Source: Ruminiclostridium hungatei
Lineage (GTDB): Bacteria > Bacillota > Clostridia > Acetivibrionales > DSM-1351
Direction: 5' to 3'
Assembly (NCBI RefSeq): GCF_002051585.1
Contig: NZ_MZGX01000004.1
Span: forward strand, 124,001 to 188,000
Length of the DNA stretch: 64,000 nt
Below, in pieces: positions 1-8,149 of this stretch. The translations under genes and the position numbers were made by a program. The notes beneath the pieces were generated by a model, which saw only the letters and a program-made list of their open reading frames with translations, had not been told where the DNA came from and searched no databases. Numbering within the stretch: position 1 is the first letter of the stretch; every line of letters begins with the position of its first letter.

Positions 1-480
1 AGAGTATTTCACATTATCTACACCCGCAAGAGCCTCAAGTGTCTTTGCAACCTTGTTGCTGTTCTGAGGGTCCTTGACCTTTACTGTGAATGAAACAAAC
101 ATCATGCTCTCGTCGTAACCTTCCAGTATGTTTGCCCCACCCAGATCCTTTTTTTCATCCTCCAGATACTCTTTCAACTGGTCAAAGGCTTCTTTCTTGC
201 TTATTTCCTTATAGCTCTCTATATCTTCATTGTTGGCAATCTCTGTCTTAACAGCTTCAACCTGTTCATCCGTCAGCTCAGGGAGGCAGTAAACCTGCAT
301 TTGAGGCTTATCATACAATAAATCCAGATTATGATTCAAATTTATCAGAATCAGATAAAATACTCCGAACAGTATCAATGCCGCACTGATAATACTAATC
401 GATGCCAGGGACATCAATCTGTTTCTATATGCATTTACAAAACTTTCCTTAAGAATATATCTTAAACTCCGTATCTTCAT
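1..480 (-). CDS. ftsX: Cell division protein FtsX, N-terminal part (cut by window edge)
   Basis: Membrane partner of FtsE; the FtsEX complex controls peptidoglycan hydrolases at the division site or during sporulation. The visible 160 codons start with ATG at 480 (MKIRSLRYILKESF). They show a short cytoplasmic N-terminus, one hydrophobic segment at about residues 22-48 (MSLASISIISAALILFGVFY) and the start of the extracellular loop domain. This matches the FtsX layout of one TM, a large loop, then three TMs. The C-terminal TMs lie outside the window. The start overlaps the end of ftsE by 32 bp, the usual translationally coupled ftsE-ftsX arrangement. Confidence 0.93.
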   Translation of the reverse strand, partial: MKIRSLRYILKESFVNAYRNRLMSLASISIISAALILFGVFYLILINLNHNLDLLYDKPQMQVYCLPELTDEQVEAVKTEIANNEDIESYKEISKKEAFDQLKEYLEDEKKDLGGANILEGYDESMMFVSFTVKVKDPQNSNKVAKTLEALAGVDNVKYS

Positions 481-1156
481 CCCCGTACAGCCCTTTCTGT
501 TGATCCCTCATTATCCTTCCCTTGTCGATGGCGATAACTCTCTTTTTCATAGCATCAACTATACTTTTTTCATGTGTGGCGACAATTACAGTAGTACCTC
601 TCTGATTGACCTCTGAAAGGAGTTTTACAATTTCCCATGAGTTCTCGGGGTCCAGATTTCCTGTAGGCTCGTCTGCAATCAGCAAAGCAGGATTGTTTAC
701 CAGCGATCTGGCTATTGCAACACGCTGCTGCTCACCGCCTGACAACTGATGAGGATAGGCGTTTGCCTTACGGCTTAAGCCCACAAGGGCAAGTGACATG
801 GGCACCTGCCTCCGGATCTCTCTGGGAAGACATTCTGTTATTTCCATAGCAAAAGCCACATTTTCATAAACAGTTTTGTTGGGCAGGAGTCTGAAATCCT
901 GGAAAACCATACCCATTCCACGGCGCAGGTATGGAACCTGCTTGGGCTGCAATGACGACAAACGGTACCCGTTAACTATGACTTCCCCTTCAGTGGCGGT
1001 TTCTTCCTTCATCAAAAGTTTTAAAAGTGTTGACTTCCCTGAACCGCTTGTCCCAACTATAAATGCAAAGTCACCCTTATTGATTTTAAGGTTTATACCC
1101 TTTAAGGCAACAGTACCGTTGGGATACTTTTTCATCACATCTATAAATTCAACCAA
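449..1156 (-). CDS. ftsE: Cell division ATP-binding protein FtsE
   Basis: ABC ATPase that drives FtsX on the cytoplasmic side of the membrane. The 235 residues are full length for FtsE. Walker A ([14 protein letters not shown]) is near residue 36, a Q-loop follows at VFQDFRLLP, the signature is [14 protein letters not shown], Walker B with D-loop is LLIADEPTGNLD, and the H-switch is VATHEK. The start is TTG at 1156, set by an AGGGGT ribosome binding site about 8 bases upstream. It begins 18 bp after the end of the CdaR-like gene and overlaps ftsX, so the three genes probably form one transcript. Confidence 0.96.
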   Translation of the reverse strand: MVEFIDVMKKYPNGTVALKGINLKINKGDFAFIVGTSGSGKSTLLKLLMKEETATEGEVIVNGYRLSSLQPKQVPYLRRGMGMVFQDFRLLPNKTVYENVAFAMEITECLPREIRRQVPMSLALVGLSRKANAYPHQLSGGEQQRVAIARSLVNNPALLIADEPTGNLDPENSWEIVKLLSEVNQRGTTVIVATHEKSIVDAMKKRVIAIDKGRIMRDQQKGLYGDEDTEFKIYS

Positions 1157-1174
1157 TTGGATTACCCCTATCTT

Positions 1175-2254
1175 TTATTCATTTAAATTTGCAAGATACT
1201 TTTTGACCAATATGGCCAGCTTGAAGATAACAGCGTCGTCAAAGCTGGTCAGTTCCAGTCCTGTGAGCCTCTTGATCTTTTCAAGCCGGTAGACAAGCGT
1301 ATTTCTGTGAATATAAAGCTGTCTTGCAGTCTCACTCACATTCAGATTGTTTTCAAAGAATTTTTGAATTGTAAGCATTGTTTCATTGTCCAGCGAATCC
1401 GCAGAGTTATCCTTGAATACCTCATCCAGAAACAGTTGGCATAATGAAGTTGGTATATGATATACCAGCCGGCCGATTCCAAGGTTGTTATAATCGTATA
1501 TGTTATTGTCCCCGCCGAAAATATTTCCGATGATCATGGACATCTGAGCTTCCTTGTAGGATTTGGTAATGTCTTTCAGATTTGCAATAATAGTTCCTAT
1601 CCCTATGGAGGCCTTGACCATTAATTCGGCATTCAGGGTGTCCACAATAATACGCGCTATTTTGTATACTTCCTTATAGTCATCCTTGTTTTTGACTTCC
1701 TTGACCAGGACAACATTATCGTTGTCAATGACAATGACAAAGTCCTTGCTCTTGTTTGGAAACAAGCTTTCTATCACTTCATGAACATGTATGTCTCTTT
1801 CGCTGGTGGCATTTATAAGAAACACTACTCTCAAAGCATTATAATCGATGTGCAGTTCCTTTGATCTCACCAGTATATCACCCGGCAGAATATTTTCTAC
1901 GATTATATTCTTGATAAAGGTGTTTTTATCATACTTTTCATCATAGTAGCTTTTAAGGTTGAGAATATTTAAGGTAAACAGCTCAAGATATGTGATATCC
2001 TGAGGTTCAACAGACTGTATAAAGGTAACAAACTCAACTTTGTTTTTAACGATAACTTTATTATATATTCTTCCCTCCATAGTGCCCTGAAGTTGCTTTT
2101 CCTGTAAAAATGCCGCTATATTGGGGTCCTGCTGTCCTATAGCCTGAAAATCGGAATGAGCTATAATAACACCGTTGTCGTCGGTTACACCAACTTCTTT
2201 GTTTATAATCTCGCTATATTTGTCAGATAGCGTCTGAAATAGTTTTACAGACAT
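1175..2254 (-). CDS. CdaR/PucR-family transcriptional regulator
   Basis: Probable DNA-binding regulator of the sugar-diacid-recognition/PucR family. The N-terminal third (VGVTDDNGVIIAHSD, then about 100 residues) looks like a small-ligand sensor domain. The middle holds a GGDEF-like fold typical of CdaR regulators but without catalytic motifs. The C-terminus has the PucR helix-turn-helix (NVSETARQLYIHRNTLVYRL). I place the start at ATG 2254 because GGGAGG lies 6 bases upstream; an in-frame extension to 2311 has no ribosome binding site. It leads straight into ftsE and ftsX, but the ligand and targets cannot be read from the sequence. Confidence 0.85.
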   Translation of the reverse strand: MSVKLFQTLSDKYSEIINKEVGVTDDNGVIIAHSDFQAIGQQDPNIAAFLQEKQLQGTMEGRIYNKVIVKNKVEFVTFIQSVEPQDITYLELFTLNILNLKSYYDEKYDKNTFIKNIIVENILPGDILVRSKELHIDYNALRVVFLINATSERDIHVHEVIESLFPNKSKDFVIVIDNDNVVLVKEVKNKDDYKEVYKIARIIVDTLNAELMVKASIGIGTIIANLKDITKSYKEAQMSMIIGNIFGGDNNIYDYNNLGIGRLVYHIPTSLCQLFLDEVFKDNSADSLDNETMLTIQKFFENNLNVSETARQLYIHRNTLVYRLEKIKRLTGLELTSFDDAVIFKLAILVKKYLANLNE

Positions 2255-2429
2255 TGCTAACCTCCCGCTTTTAAAATACGTGAATATTTTACTATTCAAT
2301 TCACAATACATTAAAATTATACACTAAAACAGTTTTTTTTACTACAACCCATATTGTAAATTTATTTTGAATAGCTTGATTCAAGACCTGTACAATATTC
2401 TTCCTCTCTTGCTGCATACATACCCAAAC

Positions 2430-2461
2430 AAAAAAAGGAAAGCCTGAGCTTTCCTTTTTTT
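2430..2461 (-). terminator. Rho-independent terminator after the sugar ABC ATPase
   Basis: A 14-bp perfect stem with loop CTGA: AAAAAAAGGAAAGC pairs with GCTTTCCTTTTTTT. Read on the minus strand it ends in a T run just after the ABC ATPase stop at 2474. The A/T tails also let it work on the other strand. Confidence 0.88.
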
Positions 2462-2473
2462 AAATAATAATTA

Positions 2474-3592
2474 TCAGTTAATAATTGTACGTTCGGTTTC
2501 CTTGTCAAACAGGTGAATCTTATTTGCATCAAATGCAACCTTGATAACATCTCCTGTCTTGGTCTTGGATCTTGCATTTACTCTTGCAGTTACAGTTGAA
2601 ACTGCTCCTTCAATTATCATGTAAAGGAAGGTTTCTGCACCCAGCATTTCAACCAGGTCAACATGAGCCTCAACAATACTGTCTGGCATTGATTCCAGAT
2701 ACATGGCTTCGTCATGTATGTTTTCAGGTCTGATACCAACAAAAACTTCCTTGCCGATATAATCGGTTCCTTCAAGCTTCTTGGCCTTGCCTTCAGGTAT
2801 TTTTACATCGCTCTTGCCGAATACCAGGTGCAAGTCACTTCCGCGCTGAGTAAGCACCGCACTTATAAGGTTCATTTGCGGGCTGCCGATAAATGTGGCA
2901 ACGAACTGGTTGCAAGGTCTGTCATATAATGAAGTAGGTGAGTCAACCTGCTGGATATATCCGTCCTTCATAACAACGATTCTTGTACCCATTGTCATAG
3001 CTTCTGTCTGGTCATGTGTTACATATATAAATGTTGTGTTCAATCTGTTGTGAAGTCTTCCGATCTCTGTTCTCATCTGTACTCTGAGTTTTGCATCCAG
3101 GTTTGAGAGAGGTTCATCCATTAAGAATACTTTTGGTTCACGCACTATGGCACGACCCAGCGCAACTCTCTGTCTCTGACCGCCGGACAAAGCCTTTGGC
3201 TTTCTATCAAGCAAATGTTCTATATCAAGAATCTTAGCTGCTTCATTAACACGCTTCTTGATTTCATCCTTAGGAGTCTTCCTGAGTTTCAAACCGAAAG
3301 CCATGTTATCAAATACTGTCATATGAGGATACAATGCGTAGTTCTGGAAAACCATTGCTATATCTCTGTCCTTAGGAGCAACATCATTTACTAATTTATC
3401 TCCAATGTATAATTCACCCTCTGATATTTCTTCCAAACCGGCAATCATTCTGAGTGTAGTAGTCTTACCACAACCTGAAGGTCCAACCAGTACGAGGAAT
3501 TCGTTGTGTTCAATATCAAGATTGAAGTCATTAACCGCAGTTACTCCACCTGCATATCTCTTATAAATATTTTTCAGCTTTAAACTAGCCAT
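2474..3592 (-). CDS. msmX: Sugar ABC transporter ATPase, MsmX/MsmK/UgpC family
   Basis: Cytoplasmic ATPase for carbohydrate ABC importers. The 372 residues are typical of the family. Walker A is [16 protein letters not shown], the signature [16 protein letters not shown], Walker [13 protein letters not shown], and the C-terminal third is the TOBE/OB-fold regulatory domain ([10 protein letters not shown]). Start is ATG 3592, with GGGAGGT 7 bases upstream; the TTG 15 bases earlier overlaps that site. No permease or binding protein is next to it and it has its own terminator. By family precedent in Bacillus and streptococci, a lone ATPase of this kind can energise several oligosaccharide importers. 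Confidence 0.9.
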   Translation of the reverse strand: MASLKLKNIYKRYAGGVTAVNDFNLDIEHNEFLVLVGPSGCGKTTTLRMIAGLEEISEGELYIGDKLVNDVAPKDRDIAMVFQNYALYPHMTVFDNMAFGLKLRKTPKDEIKKRVNEAAKILDIEHLLDRKPKALSGGQRQRVALGRAIVREPKVFLMDEPLSNLDAKLRVQMRTEIGRLHNRLNTTFIYVTHDQTEAMTMGTRIVVMKDGYIQQVDSPTSLYDRPCNQFVATFIGSPQMNLISAVLTQRGSDLHLVFGKSDVKIPEGKAKKLEGTDYIGKEVFVGIRPENIHDEAMYLESMPDSIVEAHVDLVEMLGAETFLYMIIEGAVSTVTARVNARSKTKTGDVIKVAFDANKIHLFDKETERTIIN

Positions 3593-3887
3593 TCTTATAC
3601 CTCCCAAAACTCGCTATTTGTTTTATATCTAAATCGTATTAAGAAATTCTATACTAATATGATACACTGCAAGCCTGGTACAAACCATATTGCTTTTTAA
3701 CAAAATTAATTTTTTGCTTTTAGTACTTTTGTATAATGCCAATTTAAATGTATACAGGCCATTTATAATACCTTTTGGGTTTATTTCCCGCACCGGTTTT
3801 TGTTTATCTCAGGAATTTCATATAGTAATGGAAGGTCGTGCTCCGGGTTGACAATTCAACCCGAAGATAAAATATATTTGCGTAATA

Positions 3888-3922
3888 TTGAATTTTTATG
3901 CATAATACTGTATAATTATTAA
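3888..3922 (+). promoter_or_regulatory. argC promoter with two ArgR (ARG) boxes
   Basis: A sigma-A-type promoter: TTGAAT at 3888-3893, a 17-bp spacer, and TATAAT at 3911-3916. Two ARG-box-like 14-mers lie over it, TGAATTTTTATGCA (3889-3902) and TGTATAATTATTAA (3909-3922), separated by 6 bp. The first fits the consensus TGMATWWWWATKCA fully. ArgR bound here would cover both promoter elements. The argD promoter has the same design. Apart from this, the 3593-3965 gap shows no gene; the msmX promoter must lie on its minus strand but I cannot fix it. Confidence 0.8.
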
Positions 3923-3965
3923 ATCATTAATTGTACGGCTGCCCAGCAGCAGATGGAGGATAATT

Positions 3966-4907
3966 ATGAAGTATAGGGTTTTTGTGGATGGAAGCGAGGG
4001 CACCACAGGACTTCAGCTTAACGAAAGACTGGACTTGAGAAATGATCTTGACATTATTAAAATAGATGCCGAAAAAAGAAAAGATATAAATGAAAGAAAA
4101 AAGTGCCTGAACAGCGCGGATATTGTTTTTCTGTGCCTGCCCGACACTGCTGCCGTTGAGGCTGTGGCTCTGATAGATAACCCTTCGACCAGGGTTATCG
4201 ACGCCAGTACCGCCCATCGAACAAACCCGCAATGGGTTTATGGGCTGCCGGAGTTAAGCCGGGAACACCGCGCCGGAATACAGGCCTCAGCAAGAGTATC
4301 CGTACCCGGCTGTTATGCCACCGGATTTATCAGCCTGATGTATCCTTTGATTTCAAAAGGTATTGTGCAAAAGGATTATCCCGTTACATCCCACGCCATT
4401 TCCGGCTATAGCGGCGGCGGCAAAAAACTTATAGCCCAATTCGAAGACCCCCGGGGAAATCCTTTTGAAAGTCCTCAGCTTTACGCACTGGGACTGTCCC
4501 ACAAGCATATTCCCGAAATGACTGCAATCAGCGGTTTGGAGCAGGCTCCCATATTTTCTCCCATAGTATGCCCGTATTATAAAGGTATGTCCGTATGCAT
4601 TCCGCTTTTTCCGAAACTATTGCCCAAGCCTGCGGCCAAAGAAGATATCCATGCCTTCCTGTCCGAATACTATGGACAGGAGAGGTTCATAAGAGTGATG
4701 CCTCCGGATTCGGAAAAAGAGTACATAAACAGCTTCATTGGGGCAACCAGGGTAAACAATACCAATAACCTGGAGATTTACGTCACAGGCAACACTGAAC
4801 GAATCCTGCTCATAGCCGTACTTGACAATCTGGGCAAGGGTTCCTCGGGAGCAGCGATTCAGAATATGAATATAATGCTGGGACTGGATGAGGCAACCGG
4901 GCTGTAG
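3966..4907 (+). CDS. argC: N-acetyl-gamma-glutamyl-phosphate reductase, short (type 2) form
   Basis: Third step of ornithine/arginine synthesis: NADPH reduction of N-acetylglutamyl phosphate to the semialdehyde. Length is 313 residues, the short AGPR type 2 form rather than the roughly 345-residue form usual in Bacillus. The N-terminus carries a nucleotide-binding stretch (VFVDGSEGTTGLQL), residues 52-60 read ADIVFLCLP, and the catalytic cysteine lies in VPGCYATGF near residue 117. A family motif SGYSGGGKK follows. ATG 3966 has GGAGGA 6 bases upstream. argB follows after 143 bp that hold a repeat fragment instead of argJ. Confidence 0.94.
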   Translation: MKYRVFVDGSEGTTGLQLNERLDLRNDLDIIKIDAEKRKDINERKKCLNSADIVFLCLPDTAAVEAVALIDNPSTRVIDASTAHRTNPQWVYGLPELSREHRAGIQASARVSVPGCYATGFISLMYPLISKGIVQKDYPVTSHAISGYSGGGKKLIAQFEDPRGNPFESPQLYALGLSHKHIPEMTAISGLEQAPIFSPIVCPYYKGMSVCIPLFPKLLPKPAAKEDIHAFLSEYYGQERFIRVMPPDSEKEYINSFIGATRVNNTNNLEIYVTGNTERILLIAVLDNLGKGSSGAAIQNMNIMLGLDEATGL

Positions 4908-4919
4908 GACGAAGTCCGT

Positions 4920-4979
4920 ACGGGAGTGAGCAGCAATTTCTGACTGTTTACCACATTTTTAATCAGCACTACAGGCTAA
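4920..4979 (+). repeat. Partial copy of a small intergenic repeat (right end)
   Basis: About 60 bp roughly 90% identical by eye to 62357-62415, including the right terminal sequence GCACTACAGG followed by CTAA. The left half present in the 62.3-kb copy is missing here; similarity starts at CGGGAGTGAGC. It lies between argC and argB and encodes nothing visible. Confidence 0.7.
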
Positions 4980-5002
4980 GTTAGCTGATTTATATCTGAG
5001 AT

Positions 5003-5030
5003 TTCAGGAAGTTATATTCAGGAAGTTATA
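5003..5030 (+). repeat. 14-bp tandem duplication upstream of argB
   Basis: TTCAGGAAGTTATA occurs twice head to tail with no mismatch, ending 3 bases before the AGGGGG ribosome binding site of argB. It may affect mRNA leader folding or may be a neutral slippage product. Confidence 0.85.
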
Positions 5031-5050
5031 TTATAGGGGGATGTTTATTT

Positions 5051-5962
5051 ATGAATTATGATGGTTTGATTAAAAAGGCCGAAATATTGATAGAAGCACT
5101 GCCATATATACAAAAGCTCTATGGAAAGACAGTAGTTATCAAATACGGCGGTAATGCAATGATAAATGACGAGTTGAAAAACTCCGTCATAGAAGATATC
5201 ACTCTTTTAAAATACATAGGCATGAATCCCGTCCTGGTGCACGGAGGGGGACCTGATATAAACAGGGCTCTTCAGAAATTTGATGTTAAAAGCGAATTTG
5301 TAAACGGCTTGAGAGTCACAGATGCTCAAACCATCGAGGTGGCTCAGATGGTGCTTGTGGGTAAAACCAACAAGGAGATAGTTTCACTGCTGAACAGCAA
5401 GGGCGCAAAGGCCATAGGTCTCTGCGGCATTGATGGAAAGCTTATAGAGTGTGAGCAGTATAAAACCGAGATAGACGGTGAAATGAAAGACATCGGCTTT
5501 GTCGGTTCTATTACCAAAATAAATTCCAAGGTTCTTGAACTTATATCCAAGGATGAATATATACCAGTGGTAGCCCCAATCGGTGTGGGCCCAAACGGAC
5601 AAAGCTATAACATAAATGCCGATACGGTAGCAGGCGAAATCGCAGCCGCCCTTAAAGCAGAAAAACTCATGCTGCTTACTGACGTGGAAGGTGTGAAACC
5701 CTCCAAAGACAGCGAAAGTATCATCCCTGCCCTTACCATTGACGAAGTGCATGACCTGATCGGCAAAAAGATCATAGCAGGAGGAATGATACCAAAGGTA
5801 CTGGGCTGCGTGGACGCTCTCGAAAAAGGAGTGGGAAGGACACACATAATCGACGGCAGGATACCCCACTGCATACTGCTTGAGATATTTACCTACAAGG
5901 GTATCGGAACTATGATTATGAAGGATAAAAAGCTGTACCATGAAAATGAAGCATTATATTGA
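5051..5962 (+). CDS. argB: Acetylglutamate kinase
   Basis: Phosphorylates N-acetylglutamate, the second step of the acetylated ornithine route, in the cytoplasm. The 303 residues belong to the amino-acid-kinase fold. [10 protein letters not shown] holds the phosphate-binding lysine and glycines, VHGGGPDIN the substrate loop, and [10 protein letters not shown] a C-terminal active-site motif. About 27 residues precede the first strand ([20 protein letters not shown]). That N-terminal helix is known from arginine-inhibited enzymes such as the Thermotoga one, so feedback inhibition is a reasonable inference. ATG 5051 follows GGGGG by 10 bases. A terminator follows the stop. Confidence 0.96.
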   Translation: MNYDGLIKKAEILIEALPYIQKLYGKTVVIKYGGNAMINDELKNSVIEDITLLKYIGMNPVLVHGGGPDINRALQKFDVKSEFVNGLRVTDAQTIEVAQMVLVGKTNKEIVSLLNSKGAKAIGLCGIDGKLIECEQYKTEIDGEMKDIGFVGSITKINSKVLELISKDEYIPVVAPIGVGPNGQSYNINADTVAGEIAAALKAEKLMLLTDVEGVKPSKDSESIIPALTIDEVHDLIGKKIIAGGMIPKVLGCVDALEKGVGRTHIIDGRIPHCILLEIFTYKGIGTMIMKDKKLYHENEALY

Positions 5963-6018
5963 TGCCTTGCTTCCACCGAATTTTTTCCAAAAATTTTGGT
6001 ATTGACATTGTAGGACAG

Positions 6019-6056
6019 CACTTCTTACTTTATAATAAAGTAAGGAGTGTTTTTAT
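6019..6056 (+). terminator. Rho-independent terminator after argB
   Basis: A 13-bp stem with one G-T pair, CACTTCTTACTTT against AAAGTAAGGAGTG, loop ATAAT, followed by TTTTTATT. It ends the argC-argB transcript before the PilZ gene. Confidence 0.88.
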
Positions 6057-6114
6057 TCCATAAAAAATTACTATCCTGTTGGTGGGATTGCATAGTTACA
6101 GGAGGAAAACATCT

Positions 6115-6759
6115 TTGAACAGTGCATGTATTTCCAAATTAATTGTCCCAGGGTCTTTGGTGAGCTTCAGGAAACTGAACCAATCCGCCTGGTCCCTTAA
6201 TATAATCACCGAATGTATTGAAGACACCATATGTCTGCCTTTTACAAACGATCTGCTGAGGGCCTGTCTTTTTTCCGGCACTCCCGTGGACATCAAATTT
6301 AACAATCAATATTATGAATATATTCTGAATTGTTCGGTAGTTAAGATAGAGTTATCCCGCTTCCCTTACATAAGAGTGAAAGTCCATAATATATGTGAAA
6401 GCCAGAACCACAGGATTTTCCCACGGCTGGATGTATATTTGCCTGCCGCCCTGTCAACCAGCAGCAGCAGTTACTACTGCAACGTGTCAAACCTTTCACT
6501 TGGAGGCACCGCTTTTCTTATAGATCAGGAAATCCCTGAAAATTCCCCCTGTGAAATAAACATACTTCTTGATGACAATTCTTCCATATATGCAAAAGGT
6601 CAGATAGTCACAGCATCCACAGAAAATGCACTTTATAAATACTGCATGATGTTCACCTTTATGGAGGAGGAAAACAGCAACAGGCTTTATTCCTACCTTA
6701 TATCCCTTGAAAATTCATATGCCGGTTTAAGAAACAAGTATCTTCACAATACAAAGTAG
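6115..6759 (+). CDS. YcgR-like PilZ-domain protein, probable c-di-GMP receptor
   Basis: The 214 residues have two parts. Residues 1 to about 105 resemble the YcgR-type N-terminal barrel (VDIKFNNQYYEYILNCSVVKIEL). The second half is a PilZ domain whose two c-di-GMP contact motifs are both present: RIFPR (RxxxR) and NLSLGG ([D/N]xSxxG). Such proteins bind c-di-GMP and adjust motility or surface polysaccharide. The start is TTG 6115, set by GGAGG at 6101-6105; an in-frame extension to 6079 lacks a ribosome binding site. It sits alone between an argB terminator and the argD promoter, so its place in the arginine locus looks incidental. A GGDEF/EAL enzyme is encoded at 27186-29252. Confidence 0.85.
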   Translation: MNSACISKLIVPGSLVSFRKLNQSAWSLNIITECIEDTICLPFTNDLLRACLFSGTPVDIKFNNQYYEYILNCSVVKIELSRFPYIRVKVHNICESQNHRIFPRLDVYLPAALSTSSSSYYCNVSNLSLGGTAFLIDQEIPENSPCEINILLDDNSSIYAKGQIVTASTENALYKYCMMFTFMEEENSNRLYSYLISLENSYAGLRNKYLHNTK

Positions 6760-6769
6760 CATTATTATA

Positions 6770-6814
6770 TTGCATTTTTATACACAGCAATGTATAATTA
6801 TTAATTATACATTG
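6770..6814 (+). promoter_or_regulatory. argD promoter with two ARG boxes and an inverted repeat
   Basis: TTGCAT (6770-6775), a 17-bp spacer and TATAAT (6793-6798) form the promoter. TGCATTTTTATACA (6771-6784) and TGTATAATTATTAA (6791-6804) are ARG-box-like and 6 bp apart. The second box is identical to the second box at argC. It also forms the left part of a perfect 12-bp inverted repeat with a 3-base loop (6788-6799 with 6803-6814). With the T run after it, that repeat could also act as a terminator for the PilZ gene. Confidence 0.78.
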
Positions 6815-6894
6815 TTTTTATATGGCTGCATTTTTGCCGCCAGTATGTTTCATCATTATTTTACTGCGTGAATCCACGTGGATTGGAGGCTAAT

Positions 6895-8091
6895 ATGTTG
6901 GTAAAGGATATTCAGGAATACGACAGCCAATTTTTTATGAATACATTTGGGAAAAGAACGCCCGTCGCCTTTGAAAAAGGACAGGGCATAAACCTTTGGA
7001 GTACCGACGGTGAAAAATATACGGATTTTTTCTCGGGTATAGCAGTCAACTCCATCGGCTACGCACATCCGACCTTTGTAAGAATGGTCACCGAACAATT
7101 GACGAAGCTTGTACACTGTTCAAATTTATATTACATAGAATCACAGGCCTTGCTGGCAAGGGAGCTGTGCCGGAATTCATGCGCAGACAAGGTATTCTTC
7201 TCCAACAGCGGTGCTGAGGCAAACGAAGGCGCCATCAAGCTTGCAAGACTATACTTCAGAAAGCTGGGAATGCCTGAAAAGTACGAGATAATCACACTTC
7301 AAAAGTCCTTCCACGGCAGAACCATCACTACTCTCAGTGCCACGGGCCAGGACAAATATGCAAAGCCCTTCGAACCATTGACCCAGGGCTTTAAAAAGGT
7401 GCCTTTGAATGATTTTGAGGCACTCAGCGCAGCAGTCACCGAAAACACCTGCGCCATTATGCTGGAGCCTGTCCAGGGTGAAAGCGGCGTATATCCGTGC
7501 GATGCCCAATATCTGAAAAAGGTCAGAGAACTCTGCGACGAAAAGAAGCTGCTGCTTATATTTGACGAAGTACAGACAGGTATGGGCAGGACCGGCAAGC
7601 TCTTCGGCTACCAGAAATATGACATAGAGCCTGATATATTCACTCTGGCAAAAGCACTGGGCGGAGGCATTCCAATAGGAGCAGTATGTGCTAAGGACCA
7701 GGTTGCACAAGCTTTTGCCCCGGGAGAACACGGTTCTACCTTTGGAGGCAACCCGCTGGCTTGTACCGCCGGGCTTGCAGTAATGAAGATCATGGAGGAA
7801 GAAAAACTGCCTGAAAATGCTCAAAGGGTGGGAGAATATATCAAGGAAAAGCTTCAGGCGCTGGCAGCAGAATCCTGTCCGGTCATATCGGAAGTCAGAG
7901 CCTCCGGACTGATGATTGCCATCGAGCTCAATGCGCCTATAGCTCCCCAGGTGAAAAATAAAATGTTTGAGAAAAAATATCTGCTGGCCAACATCGGCGA
8001 GAATATGCTGAGAATACTTCCTCCCTTGATCATAACCACGCAGGATGCGGACGAATTCCTTGCAGCCCTGAGTTGCGCACTGGGTGAATGA
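6895..8091 (+). CDS. argD: Acetylornithine aminotransferase
   Basis: PLP-dependent transamination of N-acetylglutamate semialdehyde to N-acetylornithine. The 398 residues are typical of class III aminotransferases. SNSGAEANEGAIKLAR binds the cofactor phosphate, LIFDEVQTGMGRTG holds the PLP-contacting aspartate, and TLAKALGGGIPIGAV holds the Schiff-base lysine. ATG 6895 has TTGGAGG 5 bases upstream; an earlier in-frame ATG at 6868 has none. carA begins 58 bp after the stop, so argD-carA-carB appear to share the ArgR-controlled promoter. Confidence 0.96.
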   Translation: MLVKDIQEYDSQFFMNTFGKRTPVAFEKGQGINLWSTDGEKYTDFFSGIAVNSIGYAHPTFVRMVTEQLTKLVHCSNLYYIESQALLARELCRNSCADKVFFSNSGAEANEGAIKLARLYFRKLGMPEKYEIITLQKSFHGRTITTLSATGQDKYAKPFEPLTQGFKKVPLNDFEALSAAVTENTCAIMLEPVQGESGVYPCDAQYLKKVRELCDEKKLLLIFDEVQTGMGRTGKLFGYQKYDIEPDIFTLAKALGGGIPIGAVCAKDQVAQAFAPGEHGSTFGGNPLACTAGLAVMKIMEEEKLPENAQRVGEYIKEKLQALAAESCPVISEVRASGLMIAIELNAPIAPQVKNKMFEKKYLLANIGENMLRILPPLIITTQDADEFLAALSCALGE

Positions 8092-8149
8092 TTATACTTC
8101 GTACTTATTATTGATGTCGCTGCATCAGGCAGCTGATTGGAGACTATAT

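Noticed and set aside
6002-6036. Promoter TTGACA...TATAAT before the PilZ gene
   Set aside because: Spacing is 23 bp and the TATAAT lies in the loop of the argB terminator.
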